Shown: positions 11,883-22,825, counted from the first letter of the stretch. The stretch: 64,000 nucleotides of DNA from Zoroaster sp. YZ-2022 (GCA_029582265.1 CM055817.1:24743023-24807022), one strand, 5' to 3'. A program made the numbers and translations. The notes: a model not told the origin generated them from the sequence alone.

Positions 11883-14800
11883 GGCTGTCTACCCTGAGTT
11901 ATGGCCCGTATTTTGACAGTATTTTACGGCGGGCTAAGTGTGCATGGAGGCCGTTTAAGGTATGAAGAAATTGTCTTAATGTAAAAGTCATGTGATTTCC
12001 TGAAAGAGGAGAACCTAAGCTTTAATGTGGATATAAATTTGTCGGCCTCCTTTAAAAACTTTTAGAGTTATACCCGTCGCTAGAAATAATTTCATTTGTA
12101 TTTGTGTTTTAATCACAACAATATAGGCTGTCTACCCTGAGTTATGGCCCGTATTTTGACAGTATTTTACGGCGGTCTAAGTGTGCATGGAGGCCGTTTA
12201 AGGTATGAAGAAATTGTCTTAATGTAAAAGTCATGTGATTTCCTGAAAGAGGAGAACCTAAGCTTTAATTTGGATATAAATTTGTCGGCCTCCTTTAAAA
12301 ACATTTAAAGTTATACCCGTCGCTAAAAATAATTTCATTTGTATTTGTGTTTTAATCACAACAATATAGGCTGTCTACCCTGAGTTATCGCCCGTATTTT
12401 GACAGTATTTTACGGCGGGCTAAGTATGCATGGAGGTCGTTTAAGGTATGAAGAAATTGTCTAAATGTAAAAGTCATGTGATTTCCTGAAAGAGGAGAAC
12501 CTAAGCTTTAATTTGGATATAAATTTGTCGGCCTCTCTTAAAAACTTTTAAAGTTATACCCGTCGCTAGAAATAATTTCATTCGTATTTGTGTTTTAATT
12601 ACAACAATATAGGCTGTCTACCCTGAGTTATGGCCCGTATTTCGACAGTATTTTACGGAGGGATAAGTGTGCATGGAGGCCGTTTAAGGTATGAAGAAAT
12701 TCTCTTAATGTAAAAGTCATGTGATTTCCTGAAAGAGGAGAACCTAAGCTTTAATTTGGATATAAATTTTGTCATTCTCTTAAAACCTTTTAAAGTTATA
12801 CCTGTCGCTAGAAATAATTTCATCTGTATTTGTGTTTTAATTACAACAATATAGGCTGTCTACCCTGAGTTATGGCCTGTATTTTGACAGTATTTTACGG
12901 CGGGCTAAGTGTGCATGGAGGCCGTTTAAGGTATGAAGAAATTGTCTAAATGTAAAAGTCATGTGATTTCCTGAAAGAGGAGAACCTAAGCTTTAATTTG
13001 GATATAAATTTGTCGGCCTCCCTTAAAAACCTTTAAAGTTATACCCGTCGCTAGAAATAATTTCATTCGTATTTGTGTTTTAATCACAACAATTATAGGC
13101 TGTCTACCCTGAGTTATGGCCCGTATTTTGACAGTATTTTACGGCGGTCTAAGTGTGCATGGAGGCCGTTTAAGGTATGAAGAAATTGTCTTAATGTAAA
13201 AGTCATGTGATTTCCTGAAAGAGGAGAACCTAAGCTTTAATTTGGATATAAATTTGTCGGCCTCCTTTAAAAACATTTAAAGTTATACCCGTCGCTAAAA
13301 ATAATTTCATTTGTATTTGTGTTTTAATCACAACAATATAGGCTGTCTACCCTGAGTTATCGCCCGTATTTTGACAGTATTTTACGGCGGGCTAAGTATG
13401 CATGGAGGTCGTTTAAGGTATGAAGAAATTGTCTAAATGTAAAAGTCATGTGATTTCCTGAAAGAGGAGAACCTAAGCTTTAATTTGGATATAAATTTGT
13501 CGGCCTCCCTTAAAAACTTTTAAAGTTATACCCGTCGCTAGAAATAATTTCATTCGTATTTGTGTTTTAATTACAACAATATAGGCTGTCTACCCTGAGT
13601 TATGGCCCGTATTTCGACAGTATTTTACGGAGGGATAAGTGTGCATGGAGGCCGTTTAAGGTATGAAGAAATTCTCTTAATGTAAAAGTCATGTGATTTC
13701 CTGAAAGAGGAGAACCTAAGCTTTAATTTGGATATAAATTTGTCGGCCTCTCTTAAAAACTTTTAAAGTTATACCCGTCGCTAGAAATAATTTCATTCGT
13801 ATTTGTGTTTTAATTACAACAATATAGGCTGTCTACCCTGAGTTATGGCCCGTATTTTGACAGTATTTTACGGCGGGCTAAGTGTGCATGGAGGCCGTTT
13901 AAGGTATGAAGAAATTGTCTAAATGTAAAAGTCATGTGATTTCCTGAAAGAGGAGAACCTAAGCTTTAATTTGGATATAAATTTGTCGGCCTCCCTTAAA
14001 AACCTTTAAAGTTATACCCGTCGCTAGAAATAATTTCATTCGTATTTGTGTTTTAATCACAACAATTATAGGCTGTCTACCCTGAGTTATGGCCCGTATT
14101 TTGACAGTATTTTACGGCGGGCTAAGTGTGCATGGAGGCCGTTTAAGGTATGAAGAAATTGTCTAAATGTAAAAGTCGTGTGATTTCCTGAAAGAGGAGA
14201 ACCTAAGCTTTAATTTGGATATAAATTTGTCGGCCTCCTTTAAAAACTTTTAAAGTTATACCCGTCGCTAAAAATAATTTCATTTGTATTTGTGTTTTAA
14301 TCACAACAATATAGGCTGTCTACCCTGAGTTATCGCCCGTATTTTGACAGTATTTTACGGCGGGCTAAGTATGCATGGAGGTCGTTTAAGGTATGAAGAA
14401 ATTGTCTAAATGTAAAAGTCATGTGATTTCCTGAAAGAGGAGAACCTAAGCTTTAATTTGGATATAAATTTGTCGGCCTCCCTTAAAAACTTTTAAAGTT
14501 ATACCCGTCGCTAGAAATAATTTCATTCGTATTTGTGTTTTAATCACAACAATTATAGGCTGTCTACCCTGAGTTATGGCCCGTATTTTGACAGTATTTT
14601 ACGGCGGGCTAAGTGTGCATGGAGGCCGTTTAAGGTATGAAGAAATTGTCTAAATGTAAAAGTCGTGTGATTTCCTGAAAGAGGAGAACCTAAGCTTTAA
14701 TTTGGATATAAATTTGTCGGCCTCCTTTAAAAACTTTTAAAGTTATACCCGTCGCTAAAAATAATTTCATTTGTATTTGTGTTTTAATCACAACAATATA

Positions 14801-15779
14801 GGCTGTCTACCCTGAGTTATCGCCCGTATTTTGACAGTATTTTACGGCGGGCTAAGTATGCATGGAGGTCGTTTAAGGTATGAAGAAATTGTCTAAATGT
14901 AAAAGTCATGTGATTTCCTGAAAGAGGAGAACCTAAGCTTTAATTTGGATATAAATTTGTCGGCCTCTCTTAAAAACTTTTAAAGTTATACCCGTCGCTA
15001 GAAATAATTTCATTCGTATTTGTGTTTTAATTACAACAATATAGGCTGTCTACCCTGAGTTATGGCCCGTATTTCGACAGTATTTTACGGAGGGATAAGT
15101 GTGCATGGAGGCCGTTTAAGGTATGAAGAAATTCTCTTAATGTAAAAGTCATGTGATTTCCTGAAAGAGGAGAACCTAAGCTTTAATTTGGATATAAATT
15201 TGTCGGCCTCTCTTAAAAACTTTTAAAGTTATACCCGTCGCTAGAAATAATTTCATTCGTATTTGTGTTTTAATTACAACAATATAGGCTGTCTACCCTG
15301 AGTTATGGCCCGTATTTTGACAGTATTTTACGGCGGGCTAAGTGTGCATGGAGGCCGTTTAAGGTATGAAGAAATTGTCTAAATGTAAAAGTCATGTGAT
15401 TTCCTGAAAGAGGAGAACCTAAGCTTTAATTTGGATATAAATTTGTCGGCCTCCCTTAAAAACCTTTAAAGTTATAGCCGTCGCTAGAAATAATTTCATT
15501 CGTATTTGTGTTTTAATCACAACAATATAGGCTGTCTACCCTGAGTTATGGCCCGTATTTTGACAGTATTTTACGGCGGGCTAAGTGTGCATGGAGGCCG
15601 TTTAAGGTATGAAGAAATTGTCTAAATGTAAAAGTCATGTGATTTCCTGAAAGAGGAGAACCTAAGCTTTAATTTGGATATAAATTTGTCGGCCTCCCTT
15701 AAAAACTTTTAAAGTTATACCCGTCGCTAGAAATAATTTCATTCGTATTTGTGTTTTAATCACAACAATTATAGGCTGT
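11883..15779 (+). repeat. Left satellite array, 242-243-bp units, about 16 copies
   Basis: Head-to-tail units starting GGCTGTCTACCCTGAG occur at 11,883, 12,126, 12,369, 12,612, 12,854 and on at the same spacing. At least four unit types can be told apart by shared differences: type A (CTAAAAATAATT late in the unit), B (TTATCGCCCG and TAAGTATGCATGGAGG), C (ATTTCGACAG and GAGGGATAAG), D (ACCTTTAAAG then an ATTATAGG end). They run A-B-C-D, A-B-C-D, then A-B, A-B, C-D and one more unit: a higher-order repeat of about 970 bp. The array ends abruptly at ATTATAGGCTGT, about 9 bp into a unit. Confidence 0.95.
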
Positions 15780-15843
15780 AGTAGTAATGATTGTTGGCGC
15801 ACCTAAGATTTTGCCTTTTTAAAAAATCTTTTTAACTAAATTT

Positions 15844-16462
15844 GTCAAAAACCATCATCAAAAACCATCATCAAAAACCATCATCAAAAACCATCATCAA
15901 AAACCATCATCAAAAACCATCATCAAAAACCATCATCAAAAACCATCATCAAAAACCATCATCAAAAACCATCATCAAAAACCATCATCAAAAACCATCA
16001 TCAAAAACCATCATCAAAAACCATCATCAAAAACCATCATCAAAAACCATCATCAAAAACCATCATCAAAAACCATCATCAAAAACCATCATCAAAAACC
16101 ATCATCAAAAACCATCATCAAAAACCATCATCAAAAACCATCATCAAAACCATCATCAAAACCATCATCAAAAACCATCATCAAAAACCATCATCAAAAA
16201 CCATCATCAAAAACCATCATCAAAAACCATCATCAAAACCATCATCAAAAACCATCATCAAAAACCATCATCAAAAACCATCGCCAAAAACCATCGCCAA
16301 AAACCATCGCCAAAAACCATCATCAAAAACCATCATCAAAAACCATCATCAAAAACCATCATCAAAAACCATCATCAAAAACCATCATCAAAAACCATCG
16401 CCAAAAACCATCATCAAAAACCATCATCAAAAACCATCATCAAAAACCATCGTCAAAAACCG
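15844..16462 (+). repeat. 13-bp minisatellite (ACCATCATCAAAA)n, about 47 copies
   Basis: Very regular 13-bp units with a few 12-bp ones and local variants with CATCGCC in place of CATCATC. The open frame across it is only repeat translation (a 13-residue period) and has no support as a gene. It stands between the end of the left satellite and the polymerase gene, so it may act as a terminal or regulatory repeat of the element. Confidence 0.9.
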
Positions 16463-16553
16463 ATGAGGTTAAGAGTTTTTTTAAAACAGTTCATAAAAAA
16501 GTGACTTTAAAAAGTGAGATAATGAAATAATATTATATTGTTTAATAATAAAG

Positions 16554-19500
16554 ATGCCTACTAAATATTTATCAAAATGGACATTGGATGAATTGAAAAA
16601 TTTTGTGCGAGAACAACGCATTAGCCGAATAGTTCTCGTGAAAAACAGCAAGAATAGAGTTGATAAACGTAGTTGGTACAACGCGGTTAAAAAGTATATA
16701 AATCAACAAAAACCAAAACCATTATATGAATTATATTTCGAAGAATTACGAGAGCTCGTAGCAGTTAAAAATATTGAGTTACCGCTACACGGCTCGGGAG
16801 CGAACGAAGGGTTGATTAAAAAAGACTACTTGAACGCTATTAAAAGGTTTCTCAACAGAGAAACCAAGTTGAGGTTTAACCCTCCCATTAACGGTGGTAT
16901 GTATTTAAGACAGCATGTAATGAATGTTCCGTTGAATCACAGCAAAGAAAAAGATTTACATATTTTTTGGAGAGCTGTAAAACCAACCATTATCACCGTG
17001 CTAAAAAAGGACTTGAAGGATTTTAAAGCATTCAAGTTTATGATATTTATACGAATTTTATTACGTAAAGAAAACTTTGTAGGCACAGACGATTTTGTCA
17101 CACCTCATTTTCATAATAAAAGACAAGTTGTTTTATTGAATTTAAACAGTATCGAAAATGAATTCAATACTATAATTTCGCAAATTCAAGAGACTTTAGA
17201 AAAATACACTCAAGAGGGTAGTGGATGGATAGTAGATCGTGTTGAAGAAATGAATCTAATAATCGCTAAATGGCAACCTCTAAGAGGAGGTTCTTACATA
17301 GATCTACCCAAATATATTAAAAATAAAAAAGCATGCATCAACATGAAAAACGATGACGACGATTGTTTGCGATGGGCTTTACGCTCGCATCGTTTTAAAA
17401 TAAAAATTCATCCGGAAATAACGAGCAAGTACCCAATAGATGACGGTTTTAATTTTAACAATATCGACAGCCCAACTCCGATCAATCAAATTAAGCGAGT
17501 AGAAAAACAAAACAATATAGCTATAAACGTTTTTGGTTGTGAGAAAAACGTGATTTTGGTTTATCAAGTTAGCGATCAACCAAAAACGTTGGATCGCATA
17601 AATTTATTATTAATTCACAAAGAAGAAAAAAAAGGCACTAGATATCACTACGTATGGATAAAAGACTTGAATAAACTTCTTTTTGACCAAACAAAACACG
17701 GGCATCGTAAACATTTTTGTTTTATATGTTTGCAAGGTTTTTCAACGGAATTATATCTCGAAAACCACGTAAAAATGTGTGAGGGAATAACCGACCGCCC
17801 GACGACTATCGTAATGCCTGAAAAGGGTAAAAACGATAAAATAAAGTTTGTAAACTTTCATAAAAAGATGAAAGTTCCATTCATAATATACGCGGACTTT
17901 GAAAGCATTATTAAAAAGATCGACGACGTAAACTCTACTAATACTAAAAGACTACAAGAACATATCATTTGCGGCTATTCATACATCGTTGTAAAATGCG
18001 ATGGTAAAAGTAGTAGTTTTCCCCGCACGTATAGGGGAGAAGACGCATCTAAACATTTTTTAGATGAATTACAAAAAGAGGAAGAAAAGATTAATAAGAT
18101 ATTGAAAAATCCTAAAAAATTAAACATGACTAAAGAAAATGTAAAAAATTACAACTCTGCAAGCGAGTGTTGGATATGCGAAAAGAAGTTTTCAAATACG
18201 TCCGACGACGAGTTTAAGAAAGTTAGAGATCATTGTCACATTACCGGAAAGTATCGAGGCGCAGCGCATAATAGATGTAACTTAAAACTAAGTTTAAAAC
18301 CAACAAAAACTTTTATTCCGGTCGTATTTCATAATTTGCGAGGCTACGACTCTCATCTCATTATGCAGGCCACCGGTCTCATCGGGGGAAATTTAAAGTG
18401 TATTCCAAACAATATTGAAAAGTATATTTCTTTTAGTATTGGTCAACTACGATTTATAGACAGCGCTCAATTTTTACTAGCTTCGTTGGACAAAATCGTA
18501 CAATCAAACGATTCTTTTCCAATTACGAGTAAACTCGAACCAAATTCTGAAAAATTCAATCTCATTAAAAGCAAGGGCATTTATCCTTACGAGTACATGG
18601 ACTCTTTCGAGCGTTTCAAAGAAACGCAACTTCCATCGATAGAATCTTTTTACAGTAGTCTAAACGATAGTAACATTACCGTCACTCAATACGAGCACGC
18701 TAAAAACGTTTACAACAAGTTTGATTGTAAAAACTTGGGTGATTATCACGATTTGTACGTGCGTACTGATACTTGCTTGTTGGCGGACGTATTTGAAAAC
18801 TTTAGAAATGTTTGTATGAAAAATTATAAATTAGATCCGGCTCATTATTATACGAGTCCTGGGCTAAGTTGGGACGCTTTATTAAAACATTCAAAACAAA
18901 CTTTAGATTTGTTTACCGATATCGACATGCATTTGTTTATAGAAAAAGGTATGCGCGGAGGAACGTGCATGGTGAGTAAACGATACGCGAAAGCAAACAA
19001 TCCATATTTAGACGACTACGATAAAACGAAACAAACTAGTTTTCTCATAAATTTAGACGTTAATAATTTATACGGCTATGCCATGAGTCAACCTTTACCG
19101 ACCGGTAATTTTAAATGGTTGAGAGAAAAACAAATTAAGAAACTCGAGAGAGATGGATTTAAAAACAATAAAGGATACGTTTTAGAGGTTGATTTAGAAT
19201 ATCCAAACATTTTACACGATTCTCACACCGCGTTTCCACTAGCGCCAGAGTCGTTGATAGTACCGAAAGAATGGATGTCGCCGTATCAAAAGAATTTACT
19301 AAAAGATAAGCCCGCTCCAAACGTTGCTAAATTAGTACCAAATTTATACAACAAGAAAAATTACGTGCTTCATTATCGTAATTTACTATTGTATATACAA
19401 CAAGGCATGAAACTGACTAAAATTCACAGAGTTTTACAGTTTGATGAATCATGTTGGATGAAATCGTACATTGATTTAAACACTCAACTTAGAAAAGATG

Positions 19501-20324
19501 CGACGAGTGATTTTGAAAAAGATTTGTACAAACTCATGAACAATTCGGTTTTTGGAAAAACGATGGAAAATGTACGAAATCGCGTTAACGTAAATTTGAA
19601 GCGATTAAACGATCCAAAATCGGAAAATGAAATTCGCAAGCTCATCGCGAAACCAAATTTTGCAGAGGCTAGGATTTTTGATAATGATTTGGTTGCGATT
19701 CACATGCACAAAACAAAACTCAAGCTCAACCGCCCGATCATTATTGGAATGAGTATACTAGATTTATCCAAGGTTTTCATGTACGATTTTTATTACAATC
19801 ATGTAAAGCAAAAATATGGTAACGATTGTGAGTTGATTTACACGGATACAGATAGCCTCCTCTTGGAAATTAAAACGAAAGATGTTTACAAAGATATGAA
19901 AAAAGACAAGCATTTATACGATTTTAGTAATTACGACAAGAGTCATTTTCTGTTTTCTGAAGAAAACAAAAAAGTGATAGGTAAAATGAAAGACGAGTGT
20001 GCGAAAACTGTAATTTCTGAAGTTGTTTGTTTAAGACCCAAAATGTATGCGATACTTACTTCAGATAAAGACGAAATAAAAAAAGCTAAAGGCGTTAAAA
20101 GACAAGTTTTACAACAAAAAATTAATTACGAGCAATTTAAACAAGTTTTATTTCTTAAAGAAACTCTACATCACCCTATGAATTTTATTATACACGATAA
20201 ACATAGACTATATACAACTCGAGTAAATAAAAAATCGCTCGACTCACTAGATACAAAGAAATATATTTTAAAAACCGGAATATGCTCTCTTGCTTACGGT
20301 GATTGTTCGATTAATGATGAATGA
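16554..20324 (+). CDS. Protein-primed family-B DNA polymerase of the virus-like element
   Basis: A 1,256-residue protein that would copy the element's linear DNA. The N-terminal 60 residues are basic and helical, perhaps a SAP-like DNA-binding part. Near residue 386 is a C2H2-like finger (CFICLQGF then H-x3-C). Near 540-575 is CWICEKKF followed by DHCHITGKYRGAAHNRCN, a pattern of endonuclease VII/HNH-type zinc modules found in such polymerases. The 3'-5' exonuclease motifs are YADFES (about 445), HNLRGYDSH (about 592) and a Y-x6-D pattern in YVRTDTCLLAD (about 735). Polymerase motif A is DVNNLYGYAMSQPLP (about 835), motif B NNSVFGKTMEN (about 1,000), motif C YTDTDS (about 1,095). The D-x2-NLYG form and insert layout fit protein-primed rather than RNA-primed enzymes. 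All catalytic motifs are intact. The gene meets the integrase gene tail to tail, with a 14-bp overlap. The start follows an AT-rich leader (TTTAATAATAAAG before ATG). Confidence 0.93.
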   Translation: MPTKYLSKWTLDELKNFVREQRISRIVLVKNSKNRVDKRSWYNAVKKYINQQKPKPLYELYFEELRELVAVKNIELPLHGSGANEGLIKKDYLNAIKRFLNRETKLRFNPPINGGMYLRQHVMNVPLNHSKEKDLHIFWRAVKPTIITVLKKDLKDFKAFKFMIFIRILLRKENFVGTDDFVTPHFHNKRQVVLLNLNSIENEFNTIISQIQETLEKYTQEGSGWIVDRVEEMNLIIAKWQPLRGGSYIDLPKYIKNKKACINMKNDDDDCLRWALRSHRFKIKIHPEITSKYPIDDGFNFNNIDSPTPINQIKRVEKQNNIAINVFGCEKNVILVYQVSDQPKTLDRINLLLIHKEEKKGTRYHYVWIKDLNKLLFDQTKHGHRKHFCFICLQGFSTELYLENHVKMCEGITDRPTTIVMPEKGKNDKIKFVNFHKKMKVPFIIYADFESIIKKIDDVNSTNTKRLQEHIICGYSYIVVKCDGKSSSFPRTYRGEDASKHFLDELQKEEEKINKILKNPKKLNMTKENVKNYNSASECWICEKKFSNTSDDEFKKVRDHCHITGKYRGAAHNRCNLKLSLKPTKTFIPVVFHNLRGYDSHLIMQATGLIGGNLKCIPNNIEKYISFSIGQLRFIDSAQFLLASLDKIVQSNDSFPITSKLEPNSEKFNLIKSKGIYPYEYMDSFERFKETQLPSIESFYSSLNDSNITVTQYEHAKNVYNKFDCKNLGDYHDLYVRTDTCLLADVFENFRNVCMKNYKLDPAHYYTSPGLSWDALLKHSKQTLDLFTDIDMHLFIEKGMRGGTCMVSKRYAKANNPYLDDYDKTKQTSFLINLDVNNLYGYAMSQPLPTGNFKWLREKQIKKLERDGFKNNKGYVLEVDLEYPNILHDSHTAFPLAPESLIVPKEWMSPYQKNLLKDKPAPNVAKLVPNLYNKKNYVLHYRNLLLYIQQGMKLTKIHRVLQFDESCWMKSYIDLNTQLRKDATSDFEKDLYKLMNNSVFGKTMENVRNRVNVNLKRLNDPKSENEIRKLIAKPNFAEARIFDNDLVAIHMHKTKLKLNRPIIIGMSILDLSKVFMYDFYYNHVKQKYGNDCELIYTDTDSLLLEIKTKDVYKDMKKDKHLYDFSNYDKSHFLFSEENKKVIGKMKDECAKTVISEVVCLRPKMYAILTSDKDEIKKAKGVKRQVLQQKINYEQFKQVLFLKETLHHPMNFIIHDKHRLYTTRVNKKSLDSLDTKKYILKTGICSLAYGDCSINDE

Positions 20325-21333
20325 TCGGTGGATTCATCGTATCTCTAGGAATAATTTGTATTTCTTCTCTTACAAAACTACGTGCGGGGCCTCCTTCTAC
20401 GCCTAGCGACGCAGGAGCTACATAATACAATATGGGTTGATTCGCAGCCTTCATCGTTTTAGATATTCTATAAATTTTTAAACTCCATATAGGATCAGTC
20501 GCTCTACGTCTCGTATCTTTTTCAGCTTCACCGGGTGCGTATAAATAACGAACTAGCGAGTTTAATGGAATTCTTTTTTCACGCTGTCGCGAAGCGTTCT
20601 TTTTACCCGGTGAAGCTGGATTTTGCTCCACGTTATCTAATTTAATAGCGTCTTTGGGTTTCGAGTTAATCAGTCGCGTCGTCTCGTTGTTTAACGCTTT
20701 TACGACCGCCGGTAATCTTTTAACCCATTCTCTATTTCTAACATTTTGTGCAATTTCTTGACCGTATTGATGCGAAAATAATCTTTCGCTCAAAGTTCTA
20801 TTAAATCTCTCAACGATACCCTGAGCTCTGTGATTACCAGCTTCTCCTCGCTGAATTTTTACATGATGCTCACTCATCAAAGCATTAACGCTGCTCATAA
20901 ATTCTTTTCCGGGGTCGACTTTTATAATTTTAGGCCAAACCAACGGTGATCGCGCGTAAATTTTTTTAAAAGCATCGCCGACTCGCGCGGCTGTTTTATC
21001 GATTAAAGGTACTGCAGCTTTATATCTGCTGGCTTCATCTACGACCGTTAACGCGTACTTGTACGTAATTCTACCGACTTTGTCGTGTGGAAGAAACAAC
21101 AAGTCTGCTTGATGAACCTCGTTTGGTTTTTCGAGCGAGCTATTTGATGAAGTCGGTCTAGGAATATATTTAGGATAGGGTAAATAAATTTGCCACAGCG
21201 CTTGCTTTTTTATCCATCGTCGAACGAATTTTACATTTACTTTAGTTTCTTTAGCCAGCTTGCTGATTGCTGATTGACCTTTGTAGTATCCTCTCGGACT
21301 ATAATAAGCGTTGGATAGTTTTCGTTCATCCAT
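20311..21333 (-). CDS. Retroviral-type (rve) integrase of the virus-like element
   Basis: A 340-residue DDE integrase, expected to join the element's ends to chromosomal DNA. Residues 20-45 form a helix-turn-helix-like N-terminus (SAISKLAKETKVNVKFVRRW). The catalytic acids are Asp77 (HQADLLFL), Asp140 (KVDPGKEF) and Glu175 (GIVERFNR), a D-x34-E spacing, with the usual N-x2-R-Q/G-I-V-E-R context. The C-terminal part (RRATDPIWSLKIYRI) looks like the small beta-barrel or SH3-like tail seen in Polinton and Ty3-class integrases. I see no clear chromodomain. The ATG is directly preceded by an ATATTTATAAATAT palindrome. The frame is intact. Confidence 0.92.
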   Translation of the reverse strand: MDERKLSNAYYSPRGYYKGQSAISKLAKETKVNVKFVRRWIKKQALWQIYLPYPKYIPRPTSSNSSLEKPNEVHQADLLFLPHDKVGRITYKYALTVVDEASRYKAAVPLIDKTAARVGDAFKKIYARSPLVWPKIIKVDPGKEFMSSVNALMSEHHVKIQRGEAGNHRAQGIVERFNRTLSERLFSHQYGQEIAQNVRNREWVKRLPAVVKALNNETTRLINSKPKDAIKLDNVEQNPASPGKKNASRQREKRIPLNSLVRYLYAPGEAEKDTRRRATDPIWSLKIYRISKTMKAANQPILYYVAPASLGVEGGPARSFVREEIQIIPRDTMNPPIIHH

Positions 21334-21336
21334 TTA

Positions 21337-21350
21337 ATATTTATAAATAT
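21337..21350. promoter_or_regulatory. ATATTTATAAATAT palindrome before integrase
   Basis: A 14-bp perfect palindrome with a TATAAA core, a few bases upstream of the integrase ATG. The identical 14 bp occur at 22,824-22,837 at the start of the small ERV-module gene. It may be a TATA-like late or early promoter motif of the element; function is inferred from position only. Confidence 0.4.
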
Positions 21351-21363
21351 TATTCTTAACATT

Positions 21364-21612
21364 CTATTCAGAGGGCATGAGTGAATTTGGTAAAATTCCT
21401 TGTGTCACTAACCACATTTGCGTCGCACCGCTTAATCCAATCGTCGCGGTTAGTTTTAACCCGTCTTTTATATCCAATTTTCCTAAATCGGCTGGTTTCA
21501 TTTTAAATATTTTTTCACCTAGCATGCTGTATAAAATTACTAAAAGAGTCATAACTGAGCTGTGATAAATTGTATCGGCGATCGTTTTCGTATTTATAGG
21601 CATTGAAGACAT
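21364..21612 (-). CDS. Small membrane protein of the virus-like element
   Basis: 82 residues starting MSSMPINTKTIAD. There are two hydrophobic stretches, around residues 16-32 (SSVMTLLVILYSMLGEKIF) and 52-75 (LKLTATIGLSGATQMWLVTQG), joined by a basic/polar loop. It follows the integrase by about 30 bp on the same strand and precedes another small membrane protein, so these probably form a co-expressed block. A role in virion membrane, entry channel or release is possible but not shown. I do not recognise a named family. Confidence 0.6.
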   Translation of the reverse strand: MSSMPINTKTIADTIYHSSVMTLLVILYSMLGEKIFKMKPADLGKLDIKDGLKLTATIGLSGATQMWLVTQGILPNSLMPSE

Positions 21613-21644
21613 GTTTATAATCGTTAAACATAATAAAAAACTTT

Positions 21645-22034
21645 TTATTCCATTTCAAGTTCTCTGGGGGTGGTGAGTTTAACGCTAGCGAGTTTAACGG
21701 GTTCGTTTTTAACGGGTTCGTTTTTAACGGGTTCGTTTTTAAATGTTAGTTCTCTAAACAAGAAATAAGCTCCAATAACACCAACTCCAATAGCAATATA
21801 AAAATAATTGTAACTCGTTTCATCGCTTATAGTTTCTTTATAACCTTCGCTATGCTGGTTAACGCTTTTCGCGGGTTTAGCGAGTTGTAGTTTTTTCTGT
21901 CTATTAAGTTCGGCTAGTTTTTTACCGGCAGCGACTCTGTTTGGGTTTTTTGACTTAGTCGCTGGTTTCGTCACTGTCTTTGGCGTTGGTTCTGGAATCT
22001 CCTTCGGTACAGTCGTTTGCTCGTTGGTTTCCAT
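21645..22034 (-). CDS. Basic single-pass membrane protein with KNEPV repeats
   Basis: 129 residues. The N-terminal half is Pro/Thr/Lys-rich and contains NPNRVAAGKKLAELNRQKK, a basic amphipathic motif that I recall in small proteins of related elements. Residues about 77-93 (FYIAIGVGVIGAYFLF) are a transmembrane segment. After it the pentapeptide KNEPV stands three times in tandem (DNA repeat at about 21,690-21,740), a likely recent expansion. The start codon lies inside the end of the upstream 197-residue gene (80-bp overlap, different frame). Function unknown; possibly a structural membrane protein. Confidence 0.6.
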   Translation of the reverse strand: METNEQTTVPKEIPEPTPKTVTKPATKSKNPNRVAAGKKLAELNRQKKLQLAKPAKSVNQHSEGYKETISDETSYNYFYIAIGVGVIGAYFLFRELTFKNEPVKNEPVKNEPVKLASVKLTTPRELEME

Positions 22035-22548
22035 CGCTTTTATTAGGTATTGAAGATAATGTTTCTTCTTTTCTTTTTAAATGTTTTGCCGTAATCAGAG
22101 AAACGCTGATCGGAGCGAGAAACATACCGTACTTGTAGTATATTTCACACAACGTTGTATTAAGCATGCTATTAATGAACGGATCTTTTTCTAAATCTGA
22201 AATTAATTTACCTTCATCATCAATTTGAAATTTATGGCCGTACAAATCAATACGATTTAAACTAAGCTCCAATAGTTTAGCGTATAACGTTATAATGGCG
22301 CTACCTAAAGACTGAGTAATATCGCGACCTAATTTTGTTTCGTATTGCGCGTGTAATACTTTTCGCTCTTGCTCGCTCAAAGCTTCAATATCACAAACGC
22401 TTAGTTCTTTACCGAAAAACTTTTTAGAGTCTCCTCCTATTACGACCGATAAAAGACGTTGTTTCAACAATAAGCTATCATCGTTGATATTTTCGTTAAC
22501 AAGTGGCGTCTGTATATTTTCGTTTAATACCTTATGTACTTCTTCCAT
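21955..22548 (-). CDS. Conserved-looking helical protein of the virus-like element
   Basis: 197 residues starting MEEVHKVLNENIQTP. The middle (about 50-110) is predicted helical with the stretch DIEALSEQERKVLHAQYETK. Near residue 145 is a hydrophobic segment YYKYGMFLAPISVSLITAKHL that could span or lie on a membrane. The C-terminus is polar and rich in Asp/Ser/Asn. It overlaps the following membrane protein gene by 80 bp, typical of compact viral genomes. No catalytic motif is visible; function not known. Confidence 0.6.
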   Translation of the reverse strand: MEEVHKVLNENIQTPLVNENINDDSLLLKQRLLSVVIGGDSKKFFGKELSVCDIEALSEQERKVLHAQYETKLGRDITQSLGSAIITLYAKLLELSLNRIDLYGHKFQIDDEGKLISDLEKDPFINSMLNTTLCEIYYKYGMFLAPISVSLITAKHLKRKEETLSSIPNKSDGNQRANDCTEGDSRTNAKDSDETSD

Positions 22549-22825
22549 TTATTATACGTACTAGAAGAATAATCGATTAAATTTATTAAAAAATATAAGA
22601 ACCAATAATTAGTTTTAGATAACCCGTTTAAAAGCTCGTTAAGATTTAACATTAGATCTTTTACTCGTTCAGCATCTATACTATGGTATATACCTTTTAC
22701 TTTTTCAGTATTATCGTTTAATACTTGTACCAATTCTTGTCTTTCTTTACGAGTTGGTTAAGATTATATATAAAATCATTTACTCGTTCAACAGATATAT
22801 TCGTAAATACTCGTTCAGCATTCAT
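22524..22825 (-). pseudogene. Small gene with two ERV-x-D modules, probably frameshifted
   Basis: Two overlapping minus-strand frames carry a related module. The first (22,718-22,825, 35 codons, ATG start) has SVERVNDFIYNLNQLVK. The second (22,524-22,733) has DAERVKDLMLNLNELLNGL and lacks a good ATG, opening only with TTG. The pattern E-R-V-x-D-x3-N-L-N-x-L in both says the module was duplicated. The lack of a start in the second frame suggests one gene of about 100 residues with a single frame change near 22,735. Alternatively they are two tiny genes. The first ATG sits in the ATATTTATAAATAT palindrome. Confidence 0.45.

Noticed and set aside
15842..16504. 220-codon open frame before the polymerase
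   Set aside because: It is only the translation of the 13-bp repeat and has no other sequence content.
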